Shown here piece after piece: positions 1 to 9,721 of a DNA stretch of 55,937 nt (position 1 is the first letter of the stretch; the number at the start of each line of letters is the position of its first letter). The notes below the pieces were generated by a model. That model was not told the origin of the DNA, made no database searches, and was given only the letters and a program-made list of their open reading frames with translations. Location of the stretch: contig NZ_JH767536.1 of the NCBI RefSeq assembly GCF_000281085.1, positions 60,723 to 116,659 on the forward strand. Direction: 5' to 3'. The position numbers were made by a program, and so were the translations under genes. Source of the DNA: Catenovulum agarivorans YM01. Its GTDB lineage: Bacteria > Pseudomonadota > Gammaproteobacteria > Enterobacterales > Alteromonadaceae.

Positions 1-245
1 ACCATGCTATTGGGTGGGATCTTGTTGGTTGTAACGAGCAAACAAAAACACGCTTAATACCTGAACTGAGCAGATAGCTAATTGCGATTAGGTTGATATA
101 TTTAATTCGATAAAAGGTAGTTCATTTAACGCAAGCGAATCGAACACACGGCATCTTATTTTTCAATTAAAAGTTTCATATATAACACCACATGCCCACG
201 ATAAGGCATAAAAATTGTTTCCAAAAGTATGATTTTTAAATTATT

Positions 246-1880
246 TTAGTTTTGCTGACACATCTTCCCCACTACAGATTTTAAGTCTCTAGATATGTTT
301 TTTTTGTCATCAACCTGGCAAAACCAATACCCTGGTGAAGGGTTACTGACCTCTATTATGCTTGCACAAGAAAAAAAGCTGCCACTATGCTTATCACATT
401 TTGCTGAGTAGTTATTACAATTCATACCTAGGCTATCGCATGGTAACCACTCAACATCACACCTTGTCACACTCTTAACCGCTTCCATTTCACAGCTATT
501 TAAGGACGACCCATAACCGTAATAAGGGTCTGATGGAATTAATTCTCGAAGTGCTAGAGCCCCAATGACGACTGAAGCATATATCTCAAGTGGGTTGAGT
601 TTTTTTTGTGGTTCGTTTCTTGACTGTTCGGCTAGTCGCTGGTGTAAAGCACGTATTTTTGCTTTTTCCGCTTTTTGTTTTTCTAATTCCGCTTGTTCAG
701 CTTGATATCTCATTCTTAGTGCTTCTTTTTCCTGACGTTTATACTCCTCTAATTCCAACTGGCGTTTTTTGGAAATTTCCTTGTTAATTTTGAGTTTTAA
801 TTTGTAATCCAGCTCTAGTTTATTTGGGGAGAAGGTTATTGTGTGAAGATTGTCGTTCCATACGCCTATAGGAGGGTTTACGTAATCGTCGTAATCTGTT
901 TGTAGCTCATTATTTAAGTAGCGATCCAATGCAAAACTGATGGGATACTTAACAAATTGACCGAAATCATTTGTTTTTTTACTAAAACTCATTTTAAGAG
1001 CGTTTTTGTTCGTTGATAGCGCCAAAAAACCATATTTATCTGGCCATGTGAAAAAAGGAGGATTCGGACAACCATTGGCTCGATTTTTTTTATTAGTCTC
1101 ATCAAAGATAACTTTGTTATTAAAATCAGAGCGAATACTTAGAAGCATTTTGCAATCATCTCCCATAGATATGAGCCCAAAAAAATTATAAGAACCACTA
1201 AATAACATTGGTGATAACCAAACGATAAGTTCCGCTGGCGCCAAATATCCCCCAATAAGAACAAACCCATGCCAAGCACCAGCAGTGTCAAGAGCCGATA
1301 GTTCTTCGACAAACTCACCAGTATCCACATTAAATTTCAAAGCTTTCTGCCTTTCCAACTCTATCAGTTTGCCATATTCATATAAGTCTAGATTCAGTAT
1401 TTCTGCCTGATTTAATACATATCCAAATTCACTGTTTGACTTAAATACTTCTCTACTATGTTTGATCGCGAAACTTTTGATCACAGGTGAAGTATCTGTT
1501 ACTTTTTTCGGAACTATTGTAACAAAATATCTGTCTTCCTTATGTTTATTCAGTTTTATCGTTCCCTCTTCATAACCAGGACAATCACCAAATAGAGGAC
1601 TAAGTTCATAGACCCCCCTTTGATTTATTTTTTTCTTTGTAAATTCGATCAAGCAAGTATTACTACTATTAACAACGAAATGAATAACTCCATAGACATG
1701 TTTGTTGTCATAAATAACAAGGTGTAAATAACGACCTATTTTTCCTGACCGGTTTACATAAAAATATTCAGGGGGCTTTTCTTCAAAAGAACTGCTTACC
1801 TGCTGAGGTTGTGGATTCATCGGATAAGAAATTCCCGGAATTATAGCGAGCAAGAATCCAACAATTGAGAAAATTTTCAT
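246..1880 (-). CDS. Exported coiled-coil, Cys-rich protein of unknown function
   Basis: A 544-residue protein not recognised as any family. I place the start at the ATG at 1880, not at the longer reading at 1910. It is preceded by a strong AAAGGAG ribosome site, and the protein then opens with a clean signal peptide (MKIFSIVGFLLAIIPG, cleavage near residue 20). The first ~340 residues look beta-rich. Residues ~365-425 form a charged coiled coil rich in E, K, Q and R. It is followed by a short hydrophobic stretch (YASVVIGALAL) and a C-terminal tail with eight cysteines in about 90 residues, consistent with periplasmic disulphides. It stands alone, with its downstream side at the window edge. 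A periplasmic or surface role is inferred only from the signal peptide and cysteines. Confidence 0.7.
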   Translation of the reverse strand: MKIFSIVGFLLAIIPGISYPMNPQPQQVSSSFEEKPPEYFYVNRSGKIGRYLHLVIYDNKHVYGVIHFVVNSSNTCLIEFTKKKINQRGVYELSPLFGDCPGYEEGTIKLNKHKEDRYFVTIVPKKVTDTSPVIKSFAIKHSREVFKSNSEFGYVLNQAEILNLDLYEYGKLIELERQKALKFNVDTGEFVEELSALDTAGAWHGFVLIGGYLAPAELIVWLSPMLFSGSYNFFGLISMGDDCKMLLSIRSDFNNKVIFDETNKKNRANGCPNPPFFTWPDKYGFLALSTNKNALKMSFSKKTNDFGQFVKYPISFALDRYLNNELQTDYDDYVNPPIGVWNDNLHTITFSPNKLELDYKLKLKINKEISKKRQLELEEYKRQEKEALRMRYQAEQAELEKQKAEKAKIRALHQRLAEQSRNEPQKKLNPLEIYASVVIGALALRELIPSDPYYGYGSSLNSCEMEAVKSVTRCDVEWLPCDSLGMNCNNYSAKCDKHSGSFFSCASIIEVSNPSPGYWFCQVDDKKNISRDLKSVVGKMCQQN

Positions 1881-2117
1881 AACAGCCACTCCTTTAGGCC
1901 ATACCAACATTACTGTTCGGTTGCAGGTGTATCAGGGTACATTCAAATATACAGGTTTACACTAATCACTGAGTTGCATGAATAGTTATAGTGTATATAT
2001 TTCAGCGTTTCCAAAACCAAAATGTTTTCAGCTTAGTGCATCATGTAGCACAACATTTTCAATAGAATTGTTTGCTGCGAGTGATTCGTTGTCCGTGTGA
2101 TACTAATAGAACATATC

Positions 2118-2145
2118 ATGGTCTCCTGCTTTCAAAGGAGACCAT
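2118..2145. terminator. Perfect 9-bp stem-loop in the 1881-2197 gap
   Basis: ATGGTCTCC (2118-2126) and GGAGACCAT (2137-2145) form a perfect inverted repeat with a 10-base loop. It lies 50 bases past the stop of the minus-strand PKD lipoprotein gene. There is no clear T-run on either side, so termination is only a guess. Nothing else is recognisable in the 317-base gap, which also holds the upstream region of the 1880 gene. Confidence 0.35.
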
Positions 2146-2197
2146 ACGATAAAATCAGTGCGGGTTTTACAATTAATGCTTGCCCATTAATTACAAT

Positions 2198-4657
2198 CTA
2201 CTCTGACAATTTAAACTCTAATACGACTCTTATCCCATTTACTCGGATTGCCACTCCATCAACTACCTTAGGTTTAAATTTCCATTTAGCTAAGGCTAGA
2301 GTTGCTTCTCTATCAAACACGTCACTCGGGTAGTGATCGACAATAACTATATCATCCACGCTACCTAGAGTAGTTACTGCAAATTGAAGTTCAATCCAAC
2401 CTTCTTTAGCTTCTATTAAGGCATCTACTGGGTACTTGGGACTAATAAGAATAAGAATAGGCATAGGAAAATAGTTGATCGTATAAACTTCCCCTGTCTC
2501 ATACACCTCAAATGTATATGTAATACTTCTATATGGTTCAGTCACCTCAGGTACATAAGTACTAAAATTTAGTACTTCACCCTTGCTAATCTTATAACCT
2601 GATTCTAAGCCGATAAAAGAAGGGAAAGTACCTGGCACATCTATGGTTGCAGCGACATTAATGATAGTGATATCACTTTCACTAGCAGTCAGCTTAAACG
2701 AGTCAAGTTGCAAGCCTTTGGTGGAAATGGGTCCCGTATCAATATCCAACGCTAAACCGACCTCTTCATAGCTATTTTCATCATCAGCACTTTGAATGTG
2801 AAGGGTTGTACTACCAACGTTACCTGAAGCCAATCTGGCATTCACAATTACCACGTCAGTCGACAGCACAGCATCCGAACTGTAGAGCGTAAGGGTTATT
2901 ACATATTCCCCAACCTCATCGGCAATAAAAGTAGGTGTAATATCGTTTCCACTTATCTTAGCTTCACTGTTTTCAGGCAAAGACTTAAAATGCCAGTCGT
3001 ATTGAGCGATTTTGCTATGTTTATCTTTTGATTCTCGAGCATCTAAATAGACAATATTTCCGACGGTTACATCTTGGTCAAGTCCGGCATTGGCGACAAC
3101 GACCATATTACTGTCACTAGCATGGATCGTTACGTTATCGGTTGCTGACTGGCCCTGGCTATCCGTGACAGTGAGAGTGAATAGGTAGTCGCCCTCAATC
3201 GCAGGAGTAAACGTTGCTGAAGCAAGTGTTTCGCCAACCAGCTCTATATCCTCACCGCCTTCTGGGTAACTGATTAGAGACCATAAATAATGCAACGATG
3301 ACGATGAATAACTACTTGCACCATCTAAACTAACTTCTTCACCAACTTCAACGCTTTGATCGTCTCCGGCTCGAGCAACAGGTGCTAAAACATTGTCTTC
3401 AATTACGTTTACAATGAGGTTTAACGGGGTACTATCCAATTTCCCATCGTTAACTACAAGTGTAATAACGTATTCACCAGCAGAATCGGTTGTAAAAGCT
3501 GCAATTGCTGAAGTTTTATTGCTTAACTCCGCGTTAGCCTCATTACTGGGTAAGGAGGTTAGTTCCCAATTATAAGTTAGTTGGTCATTGTCTGCGTCGT
3601 AGCTGGCAGTGGCATCTAAACTGTACTGTTGATTTACTGCAACCCCGTTCAATTCAGTGTTGGTTGCCGCAACTGGCGGTACATTTTGCGTTTCGGCCAA
3701 GATTACTACTGAGTCAACACTACTGTCTGCAATACCATCATTGACAACCAAAGCAATAACATAGGTGCCGTCAATGTCAGCAATAAAAGTAGGTGATTGA
3801 ATACTGCTAAGACTCAATGTGGCAATACTTCCCTCTGGGCTGCTGGTAATAGTCCACCTATAGTTAATTACATCTAAGTCAGGGTCGCTGCTAGCACTTC
3901 CGTCCAAAGTGACTAATGAGCCTGTTTTTATATTCTGGTCAGCTCCTGCATTTGCGACAGGAGCAAAATTATCAGTGTTAGGTCGTTCTATTTTGAATTC
4001 CAAAGGGTGACTAGCTTTTTCCACCCTGTCTTCGCTGATGGTTAATACAACGGCATATGTTCCTTCAATATCCGGGGTAAATTGAAATAATAAACTATTA
4101 CTATTTTCAATAGCAGCCGAACTCTTGTCCGGTTTAGACACCAACGACCATTTAAAAGTGAATTTATCTTCATCTATGTCGCCAATACTGCCTGATAAAT
4201 AAACTTCGGAACCAAGTTGCAAGTCATTTTTGTTGCTATCTAATGATATTGTCACCTCTGGGAGTCTTATTACAGTGACGATAACGTGAGCTGGCTCACT
4301 ATCATGTTCGCCATCGTTCACGATCAATTCAATTTCATATTCACCTTCTATATCTGGAATAAAAGTCACCGAAGATTGATTATTACCGTCAAAACTGCTT
4401 GAACTCCCTTCTGGATTCGACTTTATGTTCCATCTAAAGGTTAACTGCTCCTTTTCTGGATCATGACTATTAGCGCCACTAAGCGTAACGGTTGAGCCAA
4501 CCACTGCAGTCATATCGTCATTAACAAGCGCTACGGGTCGTTTGTTCTCCTGTTCAAATGACAGGCAACCTGTAAGGGTAGACAACAGAAGAAGTAAACA
4601 TAACGTATATATGTAGTGTGTTAGCAGCATAGATCTTAAGCGGAATTTAGTCATCAT
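2198..4657 (-). CDS. PKD/K319-repeat lipoprotein with C-terminal TonB domain
   Basis: An 819-residue lipoprotein. The signal peptide ends in lipobox LTGC near residue 31, and Leu at +2 favours outer-membrane sorting. Residues ~38-605 hold about six PKD/K319-like Ig repeats, each with the pattern VxLDGxxSxDPD...YxWxxxSxPxxS and ending ExGEYxxxLxVxD. A ~130-residue unassigned segment follows. The last ~85 residues match the TonB C-terminal fold: YPVDALIEAKEG, LGSVDDIVIVDHYPSDVFDREAT, ALAKWKFKP and a final hydrophobic strand. TonB normally anchors by an N-terminal helix and uses this domain to contact the TonB box of receptors. Here the anchor is a lipid and the spacer is an Ig-repeat rod, with no ExbB/D genes nearby. 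The start at 4657 has AAGGA eight bases upstream. The domain calls are good; the role is unknown. Confidence 0.85.
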   Translation of the reverse strand: MMTKFRLRSMLLTHYIYTLCLLLLLSTLTGCLSFEQENKRPVALVNDDMTAVVGSTVTLSGANSHDPEKEQLTFRWNIKSNPEGSSSSFDGNNQSSVTFIPDIEGEYEIELIVNDGEHDSEPAHVIVTVIRLPEVTISLDSNKNDLQLGSEVYLSGSIGDIDEDKFTFKWSLVSKPDKSSAAIENSNSLLFQFTPDIEGTYAVVLTISEDRVEKASHPLEFKIERPNTDNFAPVANAGADQNIKTGSLVTLDGSASSDPDLDVINYRWTITSSPEGSIATLSLSSIQSPTFIADIDGTYVIALVVNDGIADSSVDSVVILAETQNVPPVAATNTELNGVAVNQQYSLDATASYDADNDQLTYNWELTSLPSNEANAELSNKTSAIAAFTTDSAGEYVITLVVNDGKLDSTPLNLIVNVIEDNVLAPVARAGDDQSVEVGEEVSLDGASSYSSSSLHYLWSLISYPEGGEDIELVGETLASATFTPAIEGDYLFTLTVTDSQGQSATDNVTIHASDSNMVVVANAGLDQDVTVGNIVYLDARESKDKHSKIAQYDWHFKSLPENSEAKISGNDITPTFIADEVGEYVITLTLYSSDAVLSTDVVIVNARLASGNVGSTTLHIQSADDENSYEEVGLALDIDTGPISTKGLQLDSFKLTASESDITIINVAATIDVPGTFPSFIGLESGYKISKGEVLNFSTYVPEVTEPYRSITYTFEVYETGEVYTINYFPMPILILISPKYPVDALIEAKEGWIELQFAVTTLGSVDDIVIVDHYPSDVFDREATLALAKWKFKPKVVDGVAIRVNGIRVVLEFKLSE

Positions 4658-5229
4658 TATCCGAATCCTTGTTTATGGAACGTACAGGCTGTTTGCTATA
4701 GAGCAAGATCAGCAAAAGTTAAGTCGAATTTACGCTAAATTAACTGCAGGGCAAGATCATACTTTGATCAGCTTAACAGGGGTCCATTTTGGTGAGAAAG
4801 AGATGTAATTTGGAGCAAAGTATTTTTCAAAGAAAAAATACAAGCTTTAGTGAAATTACACATCAAGTCCCCTTTCTAAATTGGTGCTGATTAAAAAGCA
4901 TCCAAGTTTGAAAGATCCCCCAGAAATTTACAGTAAGTAATCACCATCACTAAAAGTTTACCGTAGCTTACTCACAAACTATAAATCTCAACACTTGTAT
5001 CAGCCGAGTTCAAAGTGAAAGTCGCAAAGTATTCCGCATGATTCGAGCCCAATAATCCATTACGTTTTTTAAGCTACCACACACTGAACAAATGAACAAT
5101 AAATTAGACACAACTAAAATACACTGAGCAACAAACAGGTCAAATACTCAAATTCAAACCGAACAAAAAACCGCCAACAAACTTAGTTCCGATCTATACT
5201 TTCATTGTACAAATAATTGGAACAATAAA
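4658..5229. other. 572-base intergenic stretch, no gene seen
   Basis: AT-rich sequence between the PKD lipoprotein gene (minus) and the small plus-strand gene at 5230. It must hold both promoters. No convincing ORF, repeat, RNA gene or operator was found in it. Confidence 0.5.
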
Positions 5230-5556
5230 ATGGGTAAGAATAGAGACATGGAAATTAGCAGAGAAAAAAGTGAGTCCATTATTAGTAGTAAAAATGCTTA
5301 CACGCTCGAAAAACTCGGCATGTATTGCGTCTCAGGCATATCGAAAACTAGATTTGAAGGGGTACGCTATACATTGTTAGAACACGCTCGCAAAACCCGG
5401 GTCGATATTTTTTTCGCTGAATACTACGAACATGCTGGTATGTTGGATAATCAGCATATTTGGAAGATAAAACCGGACTATATTGGAGTATATGTAAAAA
5501 CAGATTGGGACATGTTTCGGTGGAAGCAAGAATATCTAAAACTCCCCTATATTTAA
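5230..5556 (+). CDS. Small hypothetical protein (108 aa)
   Basis: A soluble 108-residue protein with no signal peptide or membrane segment and no family I recognise. It is mixed alpha/beta and rich in aromatic residues at the C terminus (DWDMFRWKQEYLKLPYI). The ATG at 5230 lacks a clear ribosome site. A second ATG six codons on (5248) is a possible start, also without a good site. It stands alone between two long gaps. It is kept because it is the only sizeable plus-strand ORF here and does not shadow another gene, but it could be spurious. Confidence 0.45.
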   Translation: MGKNRDMEISREKSESIISSKNAYTLEKLGMYCVSGISKTRFEGVRYTLLEHARKTRVDIFFAEYYEHAGMLDNQHIWKIKPDYIGVYVKTDWDMFRWKQEYLKLPYI

Positions 5557-5796
5557 CACATATGACATATAATTTTTCACTATTTCATTAGCTTCTTGCG
5601 TCTTGAATTTCGCGTAAAGCTGATGAACAAAAGTGGAGAAATGGTGTTCAAATAGATTAACACTCAAGGTTAGTGGCACTTCACAAGCTTCGATAAACTC
5701 AACAAGGCTAATCATTCATTGTTTATAGAATCATAGGCAGCAAGCGTATCGCTCAAGCCGCCAAAGCTATATTAACCATCAAACCTACATTTTAAA

Positions 5797-5821
5797 GGCA
5801 GATATGCACTACACACCTGCC
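5797..5821 (-). terminator. Possible terminator of the cytochrome gene
   Basis: On the minus strand GGCAG (5821-5817) and CTGCC (5801-5797) form a short stem just past the stop at 5852, followed by TTTAAAAT. The stem is short (5-6 bp with a bulge), so this is a weak call. The rest of the 5557-5851 gap shows nothing. Confidence 0.35.
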
Positions 5822-5851
5822 CTTAACTGCTCACTTTCAAACGTCTCGACA

Positions 5852-7528
5852 TTACCTCAAAATTACCTGCAAGCCGGTCGGTGTACCGCTTTCAACAAAC
5901 TCATGTACATTTTTAGTTGGCGCTAATAAAGGTGTGCGCCCCCATATATAACTTTGTTCGGCCACTATCGCTTGATACGCTTTATTCAATGCTAATGCGC
6001 GCTCTGCACTGGGTAACATTAAAATGCCTAGATCATGTTTTAGCGCGTCAAACATGGCAGGTTTTGCTGTTGTATCTGGGTTGTAAAACTTATTAAATAC
6101 CTCTTGGTTGGTTCTAAACTCATCACCCCAAGGGTTGTTGGTTAAATAGGTTTGAAACTCAGCTCGACCATCAGCCATTTTAGTTTCAGTTGTGCCGGCT
6201 ATCGATTTTTCGCTCCAGTGATACCAACCGTTCTTAAATTGCTGATTATTAAATTTTCGCGCAAACGAAAAGTTTAAATCGGTAGTAGCGCTTATGCCTG
6301 AATGGCAACCCATACAAAACACAGTTTCTTCGTAGGTTTGTGGGCGCAAATCACCTTGTTTGTCTTCAATAAAAGCTTGGTATTTCCAGCCCATGCCTGT
6401 GTACAAACCAGTTTCACTATCTCCTTTAAATGTGCGTAAACGCTCAGGAAAATCGTGTTTTTCTTTAATTTCGCTTAAAGCGGCATTTTGCAGCTGAGCA
6501 TAATTATTCCAACTGACTTTTTTGCTATAACGCACTTCTTTAATCCGCGCAGACTTCTGTACTTGCTGCTGTTGATTTAAATCTAAATAGCGTACTGTGT
6601 GCAAAAACTCAGTGCCGACTGGGAATAAACCCGCAGCAACTTTCAGTTCACCTTGTTTTTGTAACTCACCCGCTTTACCAACAAAGTTCATATATTCATT
6701 CTGTTTCGGTGCCCATTGATAGGTAATTTTTTGTGCGCTCGACAACTCACCGTTTTTATCTAAATCGACTTGATAAAGCTGCTCATTGGTAACAGGAATA
6801 CTGATATCTTTTTCTTGAATCAGCGCTTCAACAATTGCCAAATTAATTTGGTACACCTGCAAATCTAACTGACCTTGGTTATTTTGTCGAAATACTAGAG
6901 GTAAACGCAGCATTACATCGTCAGTTGCGCCATTAGTTGGCATAAAAGCACCGGGGAAAGGCGCATAAGCAAAAACTCGCCAACCGTTAAATTGGCCATC
7001 CGGTGTTTGGTCGAAGCCGTTTTGGTCAAAGTTAAAATACACGTCCGGCACAAAACCATCCCATTTGCCGTTGTTGTTTGCATCCCATTTTTTCGGTGGA
7101 TTTTTTAATTTGTCCGCTAAGATAATTTCTCCATCTTGCGCAAAATAATTGGACTGACGTACATAAGCTAAAATAGATTCGTCAGTTAATGATTGGGTAT
7201 GTGCTGAAAAGTCTCGAAATAGATTTTTCCATCTATTGGTTTGTAAATAAGCCGCAGTAAAACCGTATTCTAACTGTAGGTCAGTTCCATTGATAAAATT
7301 GGGCCTTTTACCATTTGCATGGCAGGCATAACACGAATTGTAAGCATTGCCCTGCTCGTCTTGGGTTTTGGTATAACATTGTGCTGGTACATAAGCAGCT
7401 TCGTTATACATAACATTGGTTCGAGTATAAGTTTGTTTGGCTAGGGCTTGTTCTAGTTCTGATTGTTTGCCTGAGCAGCCAGTCAAACAGGCAACAATCA
7501 TTAACATCAAAATCTGTTGCGTGTTCAT
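5852..7528 (-). CDS. Dihaem c-type cytochrome lipoprotein
   Basis: A 558-residue lipoprotein (lipobox LTGC, Cys 18, Ser at +2, so probably outer membrane). It has two haem-c attachment motifs, CYACH at residues 66-70 and CMGCH at 405-409, about 340 residues apart. The segment between contains acidic, Ca-binding-like stretches (DANNNGKWDG, DLDKNGELS). It is not a standard dihaem peroxidase, since the MauG/CcpA motif order is absent. It resembles unnamed large cytochrome-like lipoproteins annotated in Alteromonadales. It would act at the periplasmic face of the outer membrane in electron transfer, but partners are not encoded next to it and its substrate is unknown. The ATG at 7528 is the first of the lipoprotein signal. 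Confidence 0.8.
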   Translation of the reverse strand: MNTQQILMLMIVACLTGCSGKQSELEQALAKQTYTRTNVMYNEAAYVPAQCYTKTQDEQGNAYNSCYACHANGKRPNFINGTDLQLEYGFTAAYLQTNRWKNLFRDFSAHTQSLTDESILAYVRQSNYFAQDGEIILADKLKNPPKKWDANNNGKWDGFVPDVYFNFDQNGFDQTPDGQFNGWRVFAYAPFPGAFMPTNGATDDVMLRLPLVFRQNNQGQLDLQVYQINLAIVEALIQEKDISIPVTNEQLYQVDLDKNGELSSAQKITYQWAPKQNEYMNFVGKAGELQKQGELKVAAGLFPVGTEFLHTVRYLDLNQQQQVQKSARIKEVRYSKKVSWNNYAQLQNAALSEIKEKHDFPERLRTFKGDSETGLYTGMGWKYQAFIEDKQGDLRPQTYEETVFCMGCHSGISATTDLNFSFARKFNNQQFKNGWYHWSEKSIAGTTETKMADGRAEFQTYLTNNPWGDEFRTNQEVFNKFYNPDTTAKPAMFDALKHDLGILMLPSAERALALNKAYQAIVAEQSYIWGRTPLLAPTKNVHEFVESGTPTGLQVILR

Positions 7529-7695
7529 TAATTTCGTCCAAATAGTCAGTTAACAAATAAAAGCGCAATTTAACCAAGAATATTTACGGATTTATGAACA
7601 CAGCTTAATCAGCCTCAGTCACACAATCGTCATAAAATTGCAATAACATAAAGGTTTTGACATTAAGCCTGCGCAGAAGAAAGCAATAAAAAATC

Positions 7696-8505
7696 ATGTC
7701 TGAACATCTGTATATTTCTACCAGCAAACTCATTTTTATTGGCTTAGTGGCTGCGCTAAGCATCTGGTTTTTCACCCTCCACCAGCCGCATAAAACTTTA
7801 CAATTAAGCTTAAGTCAGCACACTTGCCTAACCAATAATAACCAAAGCAGCGCGAGTTTTAATTTATACATTCCAACCAATTACCACAGCCAACAATTGG
7901 CTGAAAGTTTGTGCAACAACACAGAAATCAGCAACCGCTACCACCAAGTCATAATTAATTGGCAACCGAGAAAACTCATTGGCAGTGAAACTATTTTAAC
8001 CCAAGCTTATGATTTAATTTGGTTACGCGACTATCGCCTGCAAGGGTTAGCGCCTGATTATCAATCCATTTACCAATCTCTGGTTGAATTGCCCAGTTAC
8101 GACATACATTGGTATAGCCACAGTCCAATTGCGAGCGTGGACAAAACTTTTTTCGCGCAGAAAAAAATCGGTTTAATTGACGATCCCGCAAGTTTATCCA
8201 CTTACCAATTGCCTTTAACTCAACTACGCCAACTGAATGTGGATGAGTCACAAATTGTCTATTGCGCTAACTATCAAAGCCTAGTGCAAAAGTTTTTAAA
8301 CCAACAACTAGATGTTATTCCATCCATTAGTTCAGTCAGTGCTTTAAAAGACTGGCCATCAACTCAGCAAGTTGTGTTGGCGCAAAACCGTCCTATGGGT
8401 AATTGGTATGTCAGTAATCAAGTTGACGCGAAATTGCACGGTTTATTGACCAAACAAGTAAACCACTACATGCAGTCGCTACAAATTAGCCACAACAAAT
8501 CTTAA
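7696..8505 (+). CDS. Membrane-anchored periplasmic binding-protein-like protein
   Basis: A 269-residue protein with one N-terminal membrane helix (residues ~12-28) and a periplasmic domain. The domain's layout resembles a solute-binding fold of the PhnD/SBP type: YDLIWLRDYRL, KKIGLIDDPASLSTYQLPLTQL, then a domain-return motif VQKFLNQQLDVIPSISSVSAL. I could not assign a family. The next gene starts 9 bases after its stop and encodes a two-helix membrane protein, so the two are likely co-transcribed and may form a ligand-sensing pair. The ribosome site is weak. The fold assignment is inference from pattern only. Confidence 0.6.
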   Translation: MSEHLYISTSKLIFIGLVAALSIWFFTLHQPHKTLQLSLSQHTCLTNNNQSSASFNLYIPTNYHSQQLAESLCNNTEISNRYHQVIINWQPRKLIGSETILTQAYDLIWLRDYRLQGLAPDYQSIYQSLVELPSYDIHWYSHSPIASVDKTFFAQKKIGLIDDPASLSTYQLPLTQLRQLNVDESQIVYCANYQSLVQKFLNQQLDVIPSISSVSALKDWPSTQQVVLAQNRPMGNWYVSNQVDAKLHGLLTKQVNHYMQSLQISHNKS

Positions 8506-8514
8506 GGTCACTTT

Positions 8515-9648
8515 ATGCACTTCAATCGCCGAACTATTTGGCAGTTTTTAGCCGTCGGCTCACTGCTATTTATATTAAGTGTTGTGCGCAGCTATTGGTC
8601 TGTTCATCAGCAAGTAACGGCTGCTATCCATCAATCTTATTTACTCAGTAATACAACTTTAGTTACACCTGATTTATTAATTAATTTGGAGCAACAGCTT
8701 AACAACAGCAAAGCTTTTACTTTTACCCATCCGATATTTTCGTCAGTCATTCGTCAGGTATCTATTAAACAAGCCAGCAGTGTTTTGTTGGAAGATTCAG
8801 CATCAAGTTGGTTTAACTTAGCTGTGGTTACCAACTTGGCCGAACATCGGATAAAAACACGGTTCGATTTAGCTTATCAAGTAAGCTGGTTGAGCTTATT
8901 GCTGTTTACGCTGTTGGTGTGTTTATCGTTAAATTTGCTTGTGGCCGCTTTTCCAAATGCACGCAAACAAAAACTAATCACTTGGCGTAACCGCCTGCAA
9001 ACAATTGGTTTGAGCAAGTCTCAAGCTAAACTTATCGCTAATAAACTCAGCGCTAGCAGTGTCGCAACTCAGCAACAATGCCAATGGATAATGGCTCAAA
9101 ATTCTGTGGACGAACGAACTTGGCTGCTTGAACACTTGCTCAATACGCAGTTAAAACCTGAACAATTTAGCTGGCTGCAACTCGCGCTAAGTAAAAACAT
9201 TTGTGCTAAACAGGCATTAAACATAGCCACAGCGACAGACGAGTTAACAATAGACTTAACCAACAGCCAAGTTACAATTCACGGAATACCCTGCCAACTC
9301 AAGATAACCCCATTGATTTATTATTATTGGTACGCTCAAAAACAAAAAGACAATTTAGGCGCTTATATCAACCCTGCGATAAACAAACCAGACAGAGAAC
9401 AAGGTCAATATTTAGCAGAGTTGATGCAGCAATATGGCGGCCATAAAAAAGCCATTAACGACTTATTAGAAAATGGTTTAAAAGGAAAAACGCTCGACCA
9501 AAACCGCAATAAAATAAAAGAAGAATTAACCCAACAACTGGGTGATTTGGCAGAAAACTATTTATTCGACAGCCGCCGTGATGGTCGCACAGCACGTTAC
9601 CAATACTGGCTTAAACTGCCGGCTGAAAAGATAACTCTAAAAGTTTAG
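8515..9648 (+). CDS. Two-helix membrane protein with cytoplasmic C-terminal domain (putative sensor/regulator)
   Basis: A 377-residue protein. Helix 1 spans residues ~12-28 and helix 2 ~122-142 (SWLSLLLFTLLVCLSLNLLVAAF), with ~90 periplasmic residues between. The N terminus and the 230-residue C-terminal part are therefore cytoplasmic. The last ~130 residues read like a winged-helix effector domain: LTIDLTNSQVTIHGIPCQL, a helix, LDQNRNKIKEELTQQLG and a terminal hairpin YQYWLKLP. That would fit a ToxR/CadC-style one-component regulator with reversed order, but this is only a pattern reading. An AAGG ribosome site precedes the ATG. Its partner at 7696 lies 9 bases upstream. The stop region overlaps a small hairpin (CTCTAA..TTAGAG) followed by CTTTTT, a possible weak terminator. 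Confidence 0.6.
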   Translation: MHFNRRTIWQFLAVGSLLFILSVVRSYWSVHQQVTAAIHQSYLLSNTTLVTPDLLINLEQQLNNSKAFTFTHPIFSSVIRQVSIKQASSVLLEDSASSWFNLAVVTNLAEHRIKTRFDLAYQVSWLSLLLFTLLVCLSLNLLVAAFPNARKQKLITWRNRLQTIGLSKSQAKLIANKLSASSVATQQQCQWIMAQNSVDERTWLLEHLLNTQLKPEQFSWLQLALSKNICAKQALNIATATDELTIDLTNSQVTIHGIPCQLKITPLIYYYWYAQKQKDNLGAYINPAINKPDREQGQYLAELMQQYGGHKKAINDLLENGLKGKTLDQNRNKIKEELTQQLGDLAENYLFDSRRDGRTARYQYWLKLPAEKITLKV

Positions 9649-9721
9649 AGATATCTTTTTCACATAACTGACCTTTATTTTTTCTACAGTTTTCTCAACT
9701 TTTATTCAGGAGAAAACAACA

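Noticed and set aside
2097-2333. Plus-strand ORF of 78 residues overlapping the end of the PKD lipoprotein gene
   Set aside because: Shadow of the minus-strand gene with no ribosome site.
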